From JALORV01 sp963703945 (GTDB lineage: Bacteria; Pseudomonadota; Gammaproteobacteria; Burkholderiales; Burkholderiaceae_F): a stretch of 64,000 bases of DNA. A model generated the notes under the pieces. It ran no database searches. It had not been told where the DNA came from and was given only the letters and a program-made list of their open reading frames with translations. Position 1 is the first letter of the stretch. Each line of letters begins with the position of its first letter. Location: the NCBI GenBank assembly GCA_963703945.1, contig CAVPGM010000045.1, positions 124,001 through 188,000 of the forward strand. Direction: 5' to 3'. This document shows, in pieces, positions 26,570-35,697 of the stretch. The translations under genes and the position numbers were made by a program.

Positions 26570-26663
26570 TGCTTCCCCAGAGAAGAAGTTTTGTGTATCA
26601 ATCCGATCCGCTCGCAGCGGCAACGCCCTGCCACGTGACGTGTCGATGTACCCGCTTGACTGA

Positions 26664-27026
26664 TCAGGACGGCGCATTGGCCTCCTTCCCAGTGGATGGC
26701 GGCCGCTGGTCGTTCGGTGTCGATTCAGACTTCTTTGCCGCCGTCTGGGCGCTGTTCGTGCCGGCGGGGGTCGATGCCCACCGCCCGGCTCCGAACTGAA
26801 TCGACGGCGTCGCGCCGAGCGCCTCGTAGACGAATTCGCTGTAAGGCCCTTCGGTCGTAGCTCTCGGTCCCGGCGCAGCGGCGCAGCCGGCGAGGGCAGC
26901 AGCGCACAGGCTGAACGCGCAGGCCATGACTCGACCTGAGATCGGCGCCGTGACGCGCTTGATGGATGTCTTCGCGGCCACGGCGAATGCGCGTGACGCT
27001 ACCGGTGAGTGAAGAAGTCGGCTCAT
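26664..27026 (-). CDS. Putative small lipoprotein, part of a duplicated cassette
   Basis: This 120-aa hypothetical protein has a hydrophobic stretch ending in ALAGC, a good lipobox (Cys near residue 48). The lipobox is unusually far from the ATG at 27026. Met34 (MACAFSLC) would give a more normal signal peptide, but its ribosome-binding site is poorer. The C-terminus is low-complexity Pro/Ser/Lys. The 5' part of the gene and about 110 bp upstream are visibly homologous to the DUF1127 gene and its leader at 27287-27765, although the proteins differ because the frames shift against each other. TGAGGAAAATCTG precedes the ATG. Confidence 0.5.
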   Translation of the reverse strand: MSRLLHSPVASRAFAVAAKTSIKRVTAPISGRVMACAFSLCAAALAGCAAAPGPRATTEGPYSEFVYEALGATPSIQFGAGRWASTPAGTNSAQTAAKKSESTPNDQRPPSTGKEANAPS

Positions 27027-27138
27027 CAGATTTTCCTCATTGAGTGGGTTGCAGCCAGCGGAATAGGCAATTGATCGTTCGTCGTGTCGACACCCGGACC
27101 GTACGCAAGCAACCGTTGCTCGACCGTTGCTCGCAATC
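27027..27138 (-). repeat. Duplicated leader, copy A
   Basis: This leader of the lipoprotein-like gene matches the leader at 27653-27765 over its whole length, roughly three bases in four by eye. Nearly identical blocks are GACACGACGAACGATCAAT, CTTGCGTACGGT and GCGAGCAACG, given as the minus strand reads. The match continues into the first part of both genes. It shows that a promoter-plus-gene unit was duplicated in tandem and then diverged. Confidence 0.7.
27112..27133 (-). promoter_or_regulatory. Tandem 11-bp direct repeat (candidate SARP operator, copy A)
   Basis: The plus strand reads ACCGTTGCTCG twice in immediate succession (27112-27122 and 27123-27133), a perfect tandem repeat of one helical turn. 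On the transcribed strand it reads CGAGCAACGGT twice. A conserved TACGGT hexamer follows about nine bases downstream and could serve as the -10. SARP-family regulators bind short direct repeats at 11-bp spacing close to the -10, and such a regulator is encoded at 27874. Confidence 0.5.
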
Positions 27139-27286
27139 TGTCGTTGTTCCAAGTCCTGGCCAGAGCGGACGCCGCCCGTAAACGTCGCTCCGACCCGGGT
27201 AGGTCGGACCGTGCTTGCGCGAAGTGCCATCGCCAGGATCCCAAGCACCGGTATCCGGGCCATTCACACCGGCAACGGCGTGCCGG

Positions 27287-27652
27287 TCACCGCCGTATTC
27301 GCAGGGTGGGATCTGTCTGGACGCGCTCAAACTCCAGGACGGCCGAGAGAAGCTCGCTGCGGTACAGACCCAGGTCACGCAGTGTTCGGTCATCGAGCTG
27401 CGACAACTGCCTCATCGTTTCGCGCGCGTGGCGGCGAACGGCGTAATTGGCTTGCCAACGGGCCGCGGCGAGCTCCACCGCAATCCTTGCTTCATGCAGA
27501 CGCCGCAGAATTCGCTTGATCGAGTGGCGTCCAGGCTGAACGCGCAGGCCGTGATTTGGCCCGCTGTCGGGACTGTCGTGCCTCTGATCGAAGTGTCCAT
27601 CGCCACGGCATATGTGCGTGGCGCAATCGGGGAGTAGAAGAAGTAGACTCAC
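27287..27652 (-). CDS. DUF1127 (YjiS-like) domain protein
   Basis: This 121-aa protein has a C-terminal half with the DUF1127 signature. An Arg/Ala-rich helix, ARWQANYAVRRHARETMRQL, runs into LDDRTLRDLGLYRSEL (residues ~70-107). DUF1127 proteins are small, often stress-induced, and in some bacteria affect phosphate, carbon or RNA metabolism; no function is assigned here. GTG 27652 is chosen because AGGAG lies six bases before it. An in-frame ATG at 27718 lacks such a site. The N-terminal third is unlike the family and corresponds to the duplicated cassette read in another frame. Confidence 0.65.
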   Translation of the reverse strand: MSLLLLLPDCATHICRGDGHFDQRHDSPDSGPNHGLRVQPGRHSIKRILRRLHEARIAVELAAARWQANYAVRRHARETMRQLSQLDDRTLRDLGLYRSELLSAVLEFERVQTDPTLRIRR

Positions 27653-27765
27653 CAGCTTCTCCTCAGTGAGAGGGTCGCAACCCGCGGAGTCGGGCGATTG
27701 ATCGTTCGTCGTGTCCATGGGGGAACCGTACGCAAGGAGCCGTTGCACGAGCGTTGCTCGCATTC
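27653..27765 (-). repeat. Duplicated leader, copy B
   Basis: This is the second copy of the leader described at 27027-27138, placed upstream of the DUF1127 gene and next to the SARP regulator. It keeps the GACACGACGAACGATCAAT block exactly, the CTTGCGTACGGT block and a degenerate form of the 11-bp tandem repeat. Copy A has one base less in the middle of the shared region. Confidence 0.7.
27739..27760 (-). promoter_or_regulatory. Degenerate 11-bp direct repeat (candidate SARP operator, copy B)
   Basis: The plus strand reads GCCGTTGCACG then AGCGTTGCTCG with no gap, so eight of eleven positions repeat. The position relative to the conserved TACGGT and to the start codon matches copy A. It lies about 114 bp upstream of the SARP start codon, so it could serve both divergent genes. 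Confidence 0.45.
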
Positions 27766-27873
27766 CGCCTCTGGTCCCAGACTGACCGTGCTCGAGGCGC
27801 TCTCGCCGGGATCTGAGACCTGCCCGCGGGCCACATTGGAGCCGCGCAGGCTGCTGACTCACGCAGCTCAGAG

Positions 27874-30852
27874 ATGAAGGTCCGCCTGTTCCTGTTTGGC
27901 CCTCCGGCCATCGAGTACGGCAGCGAGTCCGTCGTCCTGCCTTTCGAGCGGCGGACTCAGTTGCTCGCTTTGCTTGCACTCAAGCGCTCGTGGCTTGGGC
28001 GCGCGGAACTGGCGGCGATGCTCTGGCCTGACCTGGAAGCCGACCGCGCCTACAGAAATCTGCGCAAGCTCCTGCATCGCGCGCAGTCATTGCCATGGGC
28101 CCACATGGAGGTGCAGGGCGGTGCGCTGCGGTTCGAAGCCGAGACCGATGTATTTGCTTTCGAGTCGGCGCTGCGCGAGCAACGCATCGTCGACGCCCTG
28201 CCGATGCGCCGGGGCGAACTGCTCGCGGGATTTGACGAGGATCAGAACGAAGCGTGGTCGAGCTGGCTCAACTTCGAGCGCGATCGCCTGCGAACCGCCT
28301 GGCGTGATGCAGCGCTCAACCGTCTGGCGACCGACATCGATACTGCCGAGGCCATTGAACTGTCGACGCGGCTTCTCGACGCGGATCCGCTGGACGAAGC
28401 CGCGTTGCGCGCGCACATGTCCTGGCTTGCCCGCGGCGGGCAGAGCGCGCAGGCACGACAGGCCTATCGCGACTTCGCGGAACGCCTCGCGAATGATCTC
28501 GGGCTTGCCCCGGGGGTCGAGCTGCGCGCACTGCACGATTCGATCGGCACGGCTGCCATTCCGGCACCCTCCGAGGCATCGGCGTACCCGATCCAGGATG
28601 ACAACTTCATCGGACGTACCGTCGAGTTGCGCAGAATCGGCGCCCTGCTGGCACAGGATGACTGCAGGTTGCTGAGTCTCGTCGGCCCCGGTGGCGTCGG
28701 CAAGTCCCGACTGGCGGCTCGTGTGATCCGAGACTTCGCGCCGCGTTTTTCGGATGGCGCCGCGTTCGTTTCCCTCGAAGAAATCTCGTCGTCGAGCGAC
28801 CTTGGCAGCCGGATCGCGCGCGAGCTTGGCGTCGATCTTGCCGGCGGCGAGGAACCGCTGCTTCAGGTCGTCGCGTCTCTACGCCAGCGGCAAATGCTGC
28901 TTGTGCTCGACAACTTCGAACACCTGGCCGCCGACGCATCGATCCTGGACCGCCTGATGCAATCGTGTGAGCGGCTGAAGATCATCGTCACTTCGCGAGT
29001 GCGCCTGGCCGTTTCCAGGGAGTGGGTGGTCCGCCTCGAAGGGCTGCCATGTCCCGAGATCGAGGATCAAGACCGGTTCGAAGCGTTCGATGCGGTGCGC
29101 CTTTTTGTCCAGGCAGCCCGGCGCGTCGAACCTGCACTGGTCCCCGCACTGGAGGCCGCGGCGATCGTCGACATATGCCGGCAGGTCGAGGGATTGCCGT
29201 TGGCCTTGGAGCTTGCGGCCGCATGGACGCGGTTGCTGTCGTGTGAAGCGATCGTCGCCGAACTTCGTCGAGGAAGCGAACTCTTGCACGCCGCCGACAC
29301 CGGTCGCCCGGCTCGACATGCAAGTATGGACTTCGTGTTCGACCAGTCGTGGCGACTCCTCAGCGCGATCGAACGCGAAGCGCTGTCGCGCCTTTCCGTC
29401 TTTCGCGGCGGCTTCTCGGCCGACGCGGCACGCGCGGTTGCCGGCGCGTCACTCCCTGTACTCGGTGCGCTCGCTGACAAGTCGCTGCTGCGCAAGGATG
29501 GCGCACGTCTCTTCATGCACCCCCTGGTCCAGCAACTGGCCGCGGGTCATCTCTGCGAAGGAGAAACACGCGACTCGACAGAGCGGGCGCATGCGAATTT
29601 CTTCCATCGCCTGCTGGCCCAGAGTCGACGCGCCGTCGATGATGGCGATCGGGAAGCACTGCAACGCGTGGACATCGAGCTCGAGAACTGCCGAGCCGCC
29701 TGGGCCTGGTTGGTGGCGCACGAGGAAACCGAGGCGCTGGCGAAGAGCGCGCTTACCCTGCTGTTCTTTTGCGACCATCGCGGTCGATTTGAAGAGGGCC
29801 TGTCCGTGTTTCGCAACGCCCTCGAATCGCCATCCGCACAAAGCGATCCGAGGCTCGCCCCGATGCTGTTGTGCGCAGCGGCGTCTCTCGAATACCGATT
29901 GGACCGCTATGGCGACGCCGAGGCCACCGCCGTGCGCGCGCTGACCACGACGCGCCCGGTTGATAACGACACGAAATTCCGATGCTTCAACGTCCTCGGC
30001 TCGTGCTGCCTGAGGCTCGAACGCCATGCCGACGCAAATCGCTTCTTCAAGAAGGCGCTGCAGCAGGCGCAGGTGAACTCCGATCCGCACAATGCTGCGG
30101 CCATGCTGGACAACCTGGCGCTGGTCGAGAGCGCGCTGGGCCACCGTGATGAAGCGCAGCGCCTGTCGATTCAATCGTTGGTGGAGCACCGCCGCCTCGG
30201 CGACTTTGCCGGAGAGGCACTGTGTCTGAACAACCTTGCCGTGCAGTATCTGGACAAGCAGGAGTACGAGTCAGCCGGTGCACACCTTCGACAGGGGCTT
30301 GCCATCTGCGAGCGTCATGGCCTTGTCAGCACGCACGGACTCATTCTGTTGAACCTGGTCGACCTCTGCATCAAGACGGGTGACTTTCGCTCGGCCGAGA
30401 CTCATGCGAAGCGCGCGATCGAGGTCGCGGAGGCGACAGGGAACCGCCTGGTTCTTTGCACGTTGAAGGTGCACCTCGTCCTGCTCGACTTGCAACGCGG
30501 CGATTTCACAGCTGCGCGCGCCGACCTTGGATCATCCCTGGGAATCGCGATCGCCCTCGGTCAACCGAATCTGCTGCTCGAGGGCGTGTCTTACTTCGCC
30601 GAGATTCTCGCGGCACAGGGGGAGATGGAGTGCGCGCGCCTTGTCCTGTCCTTCGCGGCCGAACATCCGTCAATGTCTGTCCATGGGCGCAACGACAAGC
30701 GCGCGCGCCTGGCGCAGTGGCCCTGCGCCGCGTGCGCAACGCCGGTCTGGCCCGGGCTCGAGCTCGACGAGCTGGTCAACCGCATCGTCGTCGAAGGCAA
30801 CATTGCTCATGCCCCTCTGATCGCCGCCTTGCGCGGTGCGCAACAGCCTTGA
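27874..30852 (+). CDS. SARP/BTAD-type transcriptional regulator with NTPase and TPR domains
   Basis: This 992-aa regulator is built like AfsR. An OmpR-like winged helix and bacterial transcriptional activation domain occupy residues ~1-230, with LWPDLEADRAYRNLRKLLHR and the BTAD helices. A STAND-type NTPase follows with P-loop GPGGVGKS near residue 271, Walker B-like MLLVLDNFEHL, IIVTSRVRLA as sensor and GLPLALELAAAW. A helical TPR array covers about 640-900. Such proteins integrate a ligand or partner signal through the NTPase/TPR part and activate target promoters with short direct repeats. It is divergent from the duplicated DUF1127/lipoprotein cassette, which carries such repeats. The ATG at 27874 gives a full-length N-terminal domain. 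Confidence 0.85.
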   Translation: MKVRLFLFGPPAIEYGSESVVLPFERRTQLLALLALKRSWLGRAELAAMLWPDLEADRAYRNLRKLLHRAQSLPWAHMEVQGGALRFEAETDVFAFESALREQRIVDALPMRRGELLAGFDEDQNEAWSSWLNFERDRLRTAWRDAALNRLATDIDTAEAIELSTRLLDADPLDEAALRAHMSWLARGGQSAQARQAYRDFAERLANDLGLAPGVELRALHDSIGTAAIPAPSEASAYPIQDDNFIGRTVELRRIGALLAQDDCRLLSLVGPGGVGKSRLAARVIRDFAPRFSDGAAFVSLEEISSSSDLGSRIARELGVDLAGGEEPLLQVVASLRQRQMLLVLDNFEHLAADASILDRLMQSCERLKIIVTSRVRLAVSREWVVRLEGLPCPEIEDQDRFEAFDAVRLFVQAARRVEPALVPALEAAAIVDICRQVEGLPLALELAAAWTRLLSCEAIVAELRRGSELLHAADTGRPARHASMDFVFDQSWRLLSAIEREALSRLSVFRGGFSADAARAVAGASLPVLGALADKSLLRKDGARLFMHPLVQQLAAGHLCEGETRDSTERAHANFFHRLLAQSRRAVDDGDREALQRVDIELENCRAAWAWLVAHEETEALAKSALTLLFFCDHRGRFEEGLSVFRNALESPSAQSDPRLAPMLLCAAASLEYRLDRYGDAEATAVRALTTTRPVDNDTKFRCFNVLGSCCLRLERHADANRFFKKALQQAQVNSDPHNAAAMLDNLALVESALGHRDEAQRLSIQSLVEHRRLGDFAGEALCLNNLAVQYLDKQEYESAGAHLRQGLAICERHGLVSTHGLILLNLVDLCIKTGDFRSAETHAKRAIEVAEATGNRLVLCTLKVHLVLLDLQRGDFTAARADLGSSLGIAIALGQPNLLLEGVSYFAEILAAQGEMECARLVLSFAAEHPSMSVHGRNDKRARLAQWPCAACATPVWPGLELDELVNRIVVEGNIAHAPLIAALRGAQQP

Positions 30853-30927
30853 GCGCCTCGTTCGGCCTCACGCGCTACTTCCGACCAGCGCCCGCCGCCA
30901 CGATGGGAAGGCCGATGAACGTCGGGC

Positions 30928-30950
30928 AAAAGGAACAGCAAGTTGTCCTT
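30928..30950 (-). terminator. Weak intrinsic terminator for the VWA gene
   Basis: Read on the minus strand, AAGGACA and TGTTCCTT form a short stem with one bulge, followed by TTTTG. It begins 21 bp after the stop of the VWA gene, in the convergent gap with the SARP gene. The stem is short and AT-rich, so confidence is low. Confidence 0.3.
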
Positions 30951-30970
30951 GAATGCCGCCGCCCGGGCGT

Positions 30971-32143
30971 TCACTTCGACAGCTGGCGCATCGCGCGAGT
31001 CAATCCTTCCAGCGTCATCGGAAACATCTTGCCGCTGGCCAGCTGGCGGATGACCGAAATCGACTGGCGGTACTGCCACAGGCCCTCGGGCTCCGGGTTC
31101 AGCCACACCGACTTCGGGAAGGTCGAGAAGAAGCGCTGCAGCCACACCGCGCCGGCCTCGTCGTTGTTGTACTCGACTGACCCGCCCGGCTGCAGCACCT
31201 CGTACGGACTCATGGTCGCATCGCCGACGAAGATGAGCTTCCAGTCGTGCGGGTACTTGCGCAGGACATCCCAGGTCGCGAAGCGCTCGGTGTAGCGGCG
31301 CCGGTTGTTGCGCCACAGGTACTCGTAGACGCAGTTGTGGAAGTAGTAGAACTCGAGGTGCTTGAACTCGCCCTTCGCCGCCGAAAACAGCTCCTCGGTG
31401 CGCTTGATGTGCTCGTCCATCGTGCCGCCGACGTCGAGCAGCATCAGCACCTTGACGGTGTTGTGCCGCTCGGGGACCAGCTTGAGGTCGAGCCATCCGG
31501 CATTCTTCGCGGTCGACTCGATCGTGTCGTGCATGTCGAGCTCGAGTTCGGCGCCTTCGCGCGCGAACCGGCGCAGCCGACGCAGGGCGACCTTGATGTT
31601 GCGCGTGCCGATTTCGACCGAGTCGTCGTAGTCGCGGAAGCCGCGCATCTCCCACACCTTGACTGCCGACTTGGCGCCCTTGCTTGGTCCGCCGACGCGG
31701 ATGCCTTCCGGGTTGATGCCGCCGTGTCCGAACGGCGAGGTGCCTCCGGAGCCGATCCATCGGTCGCCGCCGTGGTGCGCGCCGTCCTGTTCCTCGAGCC
31801 GCTTCCTGAATTCCTCCATCAGCTTGTCCCAGCCGAGCTTTTCGAGCTTCGCGATCTCTTCGGGGGTGAACGCGCGCTCGAGCACCTGCTTGAACCATTC
31901 CTCGGGGATCTCGCCGGCGAAATCGAGCGACGTCGTAACGCCCCTGAAGTATTCTCCGAATGCGCGGTCGAACTTGTCGAACTGCGCCTCGTCCTTGATC
32001 AGCGCCGCTCGCGACAGGTGATAGAACTCGTCGATCGAAGGCCCGATCACGCCTCGCTTCATCGCTTCCAGCAGCGTCAGCAGTTCGTTGATCGACACCT
32101 TGAGCTTGGCTGCGCGCAGGTGGAAGAAAAAATCGATCAGCAT
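30971..32143 (-). CDS. VWA domain protein (CoxE-like), MoxR partner
   Basis: This 390-aa cytoplasmic protein has a helical N-terminal half (SINELLTLLEAMKRGVIGP) and a C-terminal von Willebrand A fold beginning with VLMLLDVGGTMDEH near residue 230. The MIDAS is degenerate: DVGGT replaces DxSxS, so metal binding may be altered. FVGDATMSPYE and VWLNPEP follow. It pairs functionally with the MoxR ATPase at 32863; such pairs act as metal- or cofactor-loading or complex-remodelling chaperones. A GNAT gene separates them, an unusual arrangement. The start at 32143 gives the standard MLIDFFFHLR N-terminus. Confidence 0.88.
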   Translation of the reverse strand: MLIDFFFHLRAAKLKVSINELLTLLEAMKRGVIGPSIDEFYHLSRAALIKDEAQFDKFDRAFGEYFRGVTTSLDFAGEIPEEWFKQVLERAFTPEEIAKLEKLGWDKLMEEFRKRLEEQDGAHHGGDRWIGSGGTSPFGHGGINPEGIRVGGPSKGAKSAVKVWEMRGFRDYDDSVEIGTRNIKVALRRLRRFAREGAELELDMHDTIESTAKNAGWLDLKLVPERHNTVKVLMLLDVGGTMDEHIKRTEELFSAAKGEFKHLEFYYFHNCVYEYLWRNNRRRYTERFATWDVLRKYPHDWKLIFVGDATMSPYEVLQPGGSVEYNNDEAGAVWLQRFFSTFPKSVWLNPEPEGLWQYRQSISVIRQLASGKMFPMTLEGLTRAMRQLSK

Positions 32144-32147
32144 GTCG

Positions 32148-32741
32148 TCAGCGCCGGGTCGCGAGCCGCAGTTCGAGGTGGCGACGCACGTCGCGCCATT
32201 CCTGCGCCAGGATGCTGAACAGCACGGTGTCGCGCACCGTGCCGTCGCGCCGCGGCTGATGGTGGCGGATCACGCCGTCCTTCTTTGCGCCCAGCGCTGC
32301 GATCGCCCGCTGCGAAGTGAAGTTGAAGTTGTCGGTGCGGAAGCCGACGACTGCACAGCCGAGTTCATCGAACGCATGCGCGAGCAGCAGCAGCTTGCAC
32401 GCCGTGTTGACATGAGTCTTGTGGCAGCGGCGTGCGTACCAGGTGTAGCCGATCTCGACGCGGTCGATCGACGCGACGATGTCGTGGTAACGCGTGCTGC
32501 CGACCAGTGATCCGCTTGCGAGGTCGCGAACGGCCCACGGCAGCATGTGGCCCGCCTGCTGGCCCGCCAGCGCCGCGGTGATGTAGCCGTCGGTCTCTTC
32601 CGGAGTGGGCACCGACGTGTACCAGAGCTGCCAAAGTTCACCGTCGCGCGCTGCGGCGACCAGGCCGTCGTGGTGCTCGCGCGCCAGCGGCTCGAGCCGC
32701 ACACCGTGGCCTTCTAGCGTCACGGGCGCAGGTGCAATCAC
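32148..32741 (-). CDS. GNAT-family N-acetyltransferase (RimJ/RimL-like)
   Basis: This acetyltransferase of about 197 aa acts on an unknown amine. It starts PVTLEGHGVRLEPL, has the RimJ-type WAVRDLASGSLVGSTRY and IGYTWYARRCHKTHVNTACK acetyl-CoA-binding region, and ends with VLFSILAQEW. GTG 32741 is preferred because family members start a few residues before VTLEG. An in-frame GTG at 32831 would add 30 unconserved residues. It lies between MoxR and VWA genes in the same orientation, 4 bp from the VWA start, so it is transcribed with them. Confidence 0.82.
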   Translation of the reverse strand: MIAPAPVTLEGHGVRLEPLAREHHDGLVAAARDGELWQLWYTSVPTPEETDGYITAALAGQQAGHMLPWAVRDLASGSLVGSTRYHDIVASIDRVEIGYTWYARRCHKTHVNTACKLLLLAHAFDELGCAVVGFRTDNFNFTSQRAIAALGAKKDGVIRHHQPRRDGTVRDTVLFSILAQEWRDVRRHLELRLATRR

Positions 32742-32862
32742 CGCGCCCCCGAGCGTTGACCGGCGAGGCCAGCGCCGCGTCGCCTTGTCCGCGTCGAACG
32801 CGAGAGTAGGTTGCGGCGGCCCGGATCGCACTTCATCGGAACACCTGACTTCCGTCCGAAAC

Positions 32863-33708
<846 letters not shown>

Positions 33709-33883
33709 GATGACGAGCAGCTACGCGCTAGGGCAGGGTCGAACGAGTATACGCAACGCGCAGTTGTGGCCGCCGACTCGATTACAATCACCGGTTGCGT
33801 GCGGACGGTGTTCGGAATGATCGATCGCTCCGCCGCCGCCGGCACTGCAGTCGCCGAATCGCGAGCCACCAGGAAAGTCCTGC

Positions 33884-34219
33884 ATGAAGGCCAACCGCTA
33901 TCTGATCGCTGCTTTCGCGGCCTGCGCTCCCTTGCTGGTCGCGGCGCAGGACAAGAAGGCCGCGGCACCCGGCGCGACCACCGATGCTCCGGTCTCGATG
34001 TGCATCGGCTGCCATTCGATTCCGGGTTACCAGGCGTCCTTCCCGCAGGTCTACCGCGTGCCGAAGATCGGCGGCCAGTCGCCTCAGTACCTCGAGACGG
34101 CGCTGAAGGAATATCGCGACGGCCAGCGCACTCATCCGACGATGATCGGGATCGCCAAAGGGCTCACGGACCAGCAGATCACCGCAGTGGCCGCGTATTT
34201 CGCGGCGCGCGGAAAGTAA
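33884..34219 (+). CDS. Class I monohaem cytochrome c (c4/c5-like), first of two
   Basis: This 111-aa periplasmic electron carrier has a signal peptide ending near LVAAQ, one haem site CIGCH near residue 40 and a distal Met in THPTMIGIAKGL. It corresponds to one half of a dihaem cytochrome c4. AGGAAAG precedes the ATG. Possible acceptors are a terminal oxidase or another reductase outside the window. It lies 12 bp upstream of a second cytochrome of the same type. TACAAT at 33783-33788 could be a -10 element, but no clear -35 is seen. Confidence 0.9.
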   Translation: MKANRYLIAAFAACAPLLVAAQDKKAAAPGATTDAPVSMCIGCHSIPGYQASFPQVYRVPKIGGQSPQYLETALKEYRDGQRTHPTMIGIAKGLTDQQITAVAAYFAARGK

Positions 34220-34231
34220 TCGGACGGCGCG

Positions 34232-34561
34232 ATGAAAACGCAAATTCTGTTTGCGGCATGGGCGGCCGGCACAGTGATCGGCGCGCACGCGTCCGACCAG
34301 GCCAAGGGCCAGCAACTGGCTCAGGCGCAATGCGCAGCCTGCCATGGCAAGGACTTCGCGAGCCCCGTGGATCCCGCCTATCCCAAGCTGGCCGGCCAGT
34401 ATCCGGATTACCTGGCAAAGGCGCTGCGTGATTACCAGACCGGTGCGCGCAAGAACGCGATCATGGCGGGCATTGCCAAGCCGTTGTCGCGCGCGGACAT
34501 CCAGGATCTTTCCGACTATCTCGGCAGCCTGCCGGGACCGCTCGACAACCAGAAGCGCTAG
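34232..34561 (+). CDS. Class I monohaem cytochrome c (c4/c5-like), second of two
   Basis: This 109-aa periplasmic cytochrome has a short signal peptide ending near AHAS, haem site CAACH near residue 35, LAGQYPDYLAKALRDYQTG, and an axial Met within NAIMAGIAKPL. It is homologous to the preceding gene product, suggesting that a gene duplication made a split c4-like pair. Convergent with the DUF1841 gene, with only 18 bp between stops. Confidence 0.92.
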   Translation: MKTQILFAAWAAGTVIGAHASDQAKGQQLAQAQCAACHGKDFASPVDPAYPKLAGQYPDYLAKALRDYQTGARKNAIMAGIAKPLSRADIQDLSDYLGSLPGPLDNQKR

Positions 34562-34579
34562 CTGTTTATGGCGCTTCGC

Positions 34580-35023
34580 TCAGCGCGAGGCGCGGCGTTC
34601 GATGCAGTCGAGATAGCGCTCGCCGAGTTCCTCGGGCGCCACTGACGAGCCGGCGCGCTGCCCGGCCCACAGCGTTTCACCGAGGCACTCCATCACATCG
34701 TGAGCGGCGGCGTGCGCGTCGCCGCGTCGAGCTACCAGCTTCTGGTAGGCGCTGCGCAGACCGTGCGGCTGGTCGATCGACAGTTGCTCGGCGATCGCCA
34801 GGTGCATCGACAGATGCAGGAATGGATTGGTGCGACCGTCTTCCACGCGGTATTCGGCACCCGTGGCTGCCTCCGCGCTGGCGAGATCCGCGTGATACTC
34901 GGGGTGCTCGACGATCCAGTCGAGCGCCATCGCCTCGAGCGGTGTCAGCACTTCACCATCGCGATGCTTGCGCCACGTTTCACAGAAGAAGCGCCGCACC
35001 TCGTCTTTGGACGGCGAGAACAT
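34580..35023 (-). CDS. DUF1841 family protein
   Basis: This 147-aa soluble protein of the DUF1841 family is found in beta- and gammaproteobacteria, function unknown. It starts MFSPSKDEVRRFFCETWRK and has ALDWIVEHPEYH and NPFLHLSMHLAIAEQLSIDQP with several conserved His residues, followed by AHDVMECLGETLW. The His-rich helix suggests metal binding, but no evidence is available. ATG 35023 lies 3 bp after the nth stop, so it is co-transcribed with nth. Confidence 0.88.
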   Translation of the reverse strand: MFSPSKDEVRRFFCETWRKHRDGEVLTPLEAMALDWIVEHPEYHADLASAEAATGAEYRVEDGRTNPFLHLSMHLAIAEQLSIDQPHGLRSAYQKLVARRGDAHAAAHDVMECLGETLWAGQRAGSSVAPEELGERYLDCIERRASR

Positions 35024-35025
35024 CG

Positions 35026-35697
35026 CTAGCTTTTCTTCGCGCTGCCGGCGGTGGCGCGGCCCGGCGGCGGTGTCTTCGGCTTGTATTCGCACCACTCGGC
35101 GATCGGGCAGCGCCAGCATTCCGGCAATCGCGCCTTGCAGATGTAACGTCCGTGCAGGATCAGCCAGTGATGCGCGTTCTTGCGGAACTCGTCGGGCGTG
35201 AACTTCTCGAGGCGCTGCTCGACCTGCAACACGTCGGTGCCCGGCGCCAGCCCCGTTCGATTCGCCACCCGGAAGATGTGCGTGTCGACCGCGATCGTCG
35301 GCTCGCCGAACGCCGTGTTCAGTACGACGTTGGCAGTCTTGCGGCCGACGCCGGGCAGTGCTTCGAGCGCCGCACGGTCGCGCGGCACGGCTCCGGCATG
35401 CGATTCGAGCAATTGCTGCGACAGTCGGATGACGTTCTTGGCCTTGGTGCGGTACAGGCCGATGGTACGGATGTGTTCGGTGAGGCGCTCCTCGCCCAGC
35501 GCGACCATCGCAGCCGGGGTGCGCGCGATCGGGAACAGCTTCCGCGTTGCCAGGTTGACACTGCGGTCGGTGGCCTGTGCCGAGAGCACGACAGCGACCA
35601 GCAATTCGAAAGGCGACTTGTATTCGAGTTCGGTCGTCGGGTTGGGTTCGAGGCTGTGCAAACGCTCGAAGATCGCGCGGCGCTTGACAGGGTTCAT
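35026..35697 (-). CDS. nth: Endonuclease III
   Basis: This is a DNA glycosylase/AP lyase for oxidised pyrimidines, 223 aa. The helix-hairpin-helix LPGVGRKTANVV near residue 112 contains the catalytic Lys, and VDTHIFRV holds the catalytic Asp. The C-terminal 4Fe-4S cluster follows the C-x6-C-x2-C-x5-C pattern in CKARLPECWRCPIAEWC. Its ATG lies inside the end of the RsxB-like gene. In many proteobacteria nth follows the rsx/rnf operon; here only rsxB remains. Confidence 0.96.
   Translation of the reverse strand: MNPVKRRAIFERLHSLEPNPTTELEYKSPFELLVAVVLSAQATDRSVNLATRKLFPIARTPAAMVALGEERLTEHIRTIGLYRTKAKNVIRLSQQLLESHAGAVPRDRAALEALPGVGRKTANVVLNTAFGEPTIAVDTHIFRVANRTGLAPGTDVLQVEQRLEKFTPDEFRKNAHHWLILHGRYICKARLPECWRCPIAEWCEYKPKTPPPGRATAGSAKKS

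Noticed and set aside
27190..27215. Short hairpin CCGACC/GGTCGG between the two duplicated units
   Set aside because: It is isolated, lacks a U-tract and is not conserved in the other leader, so no role was assigned.
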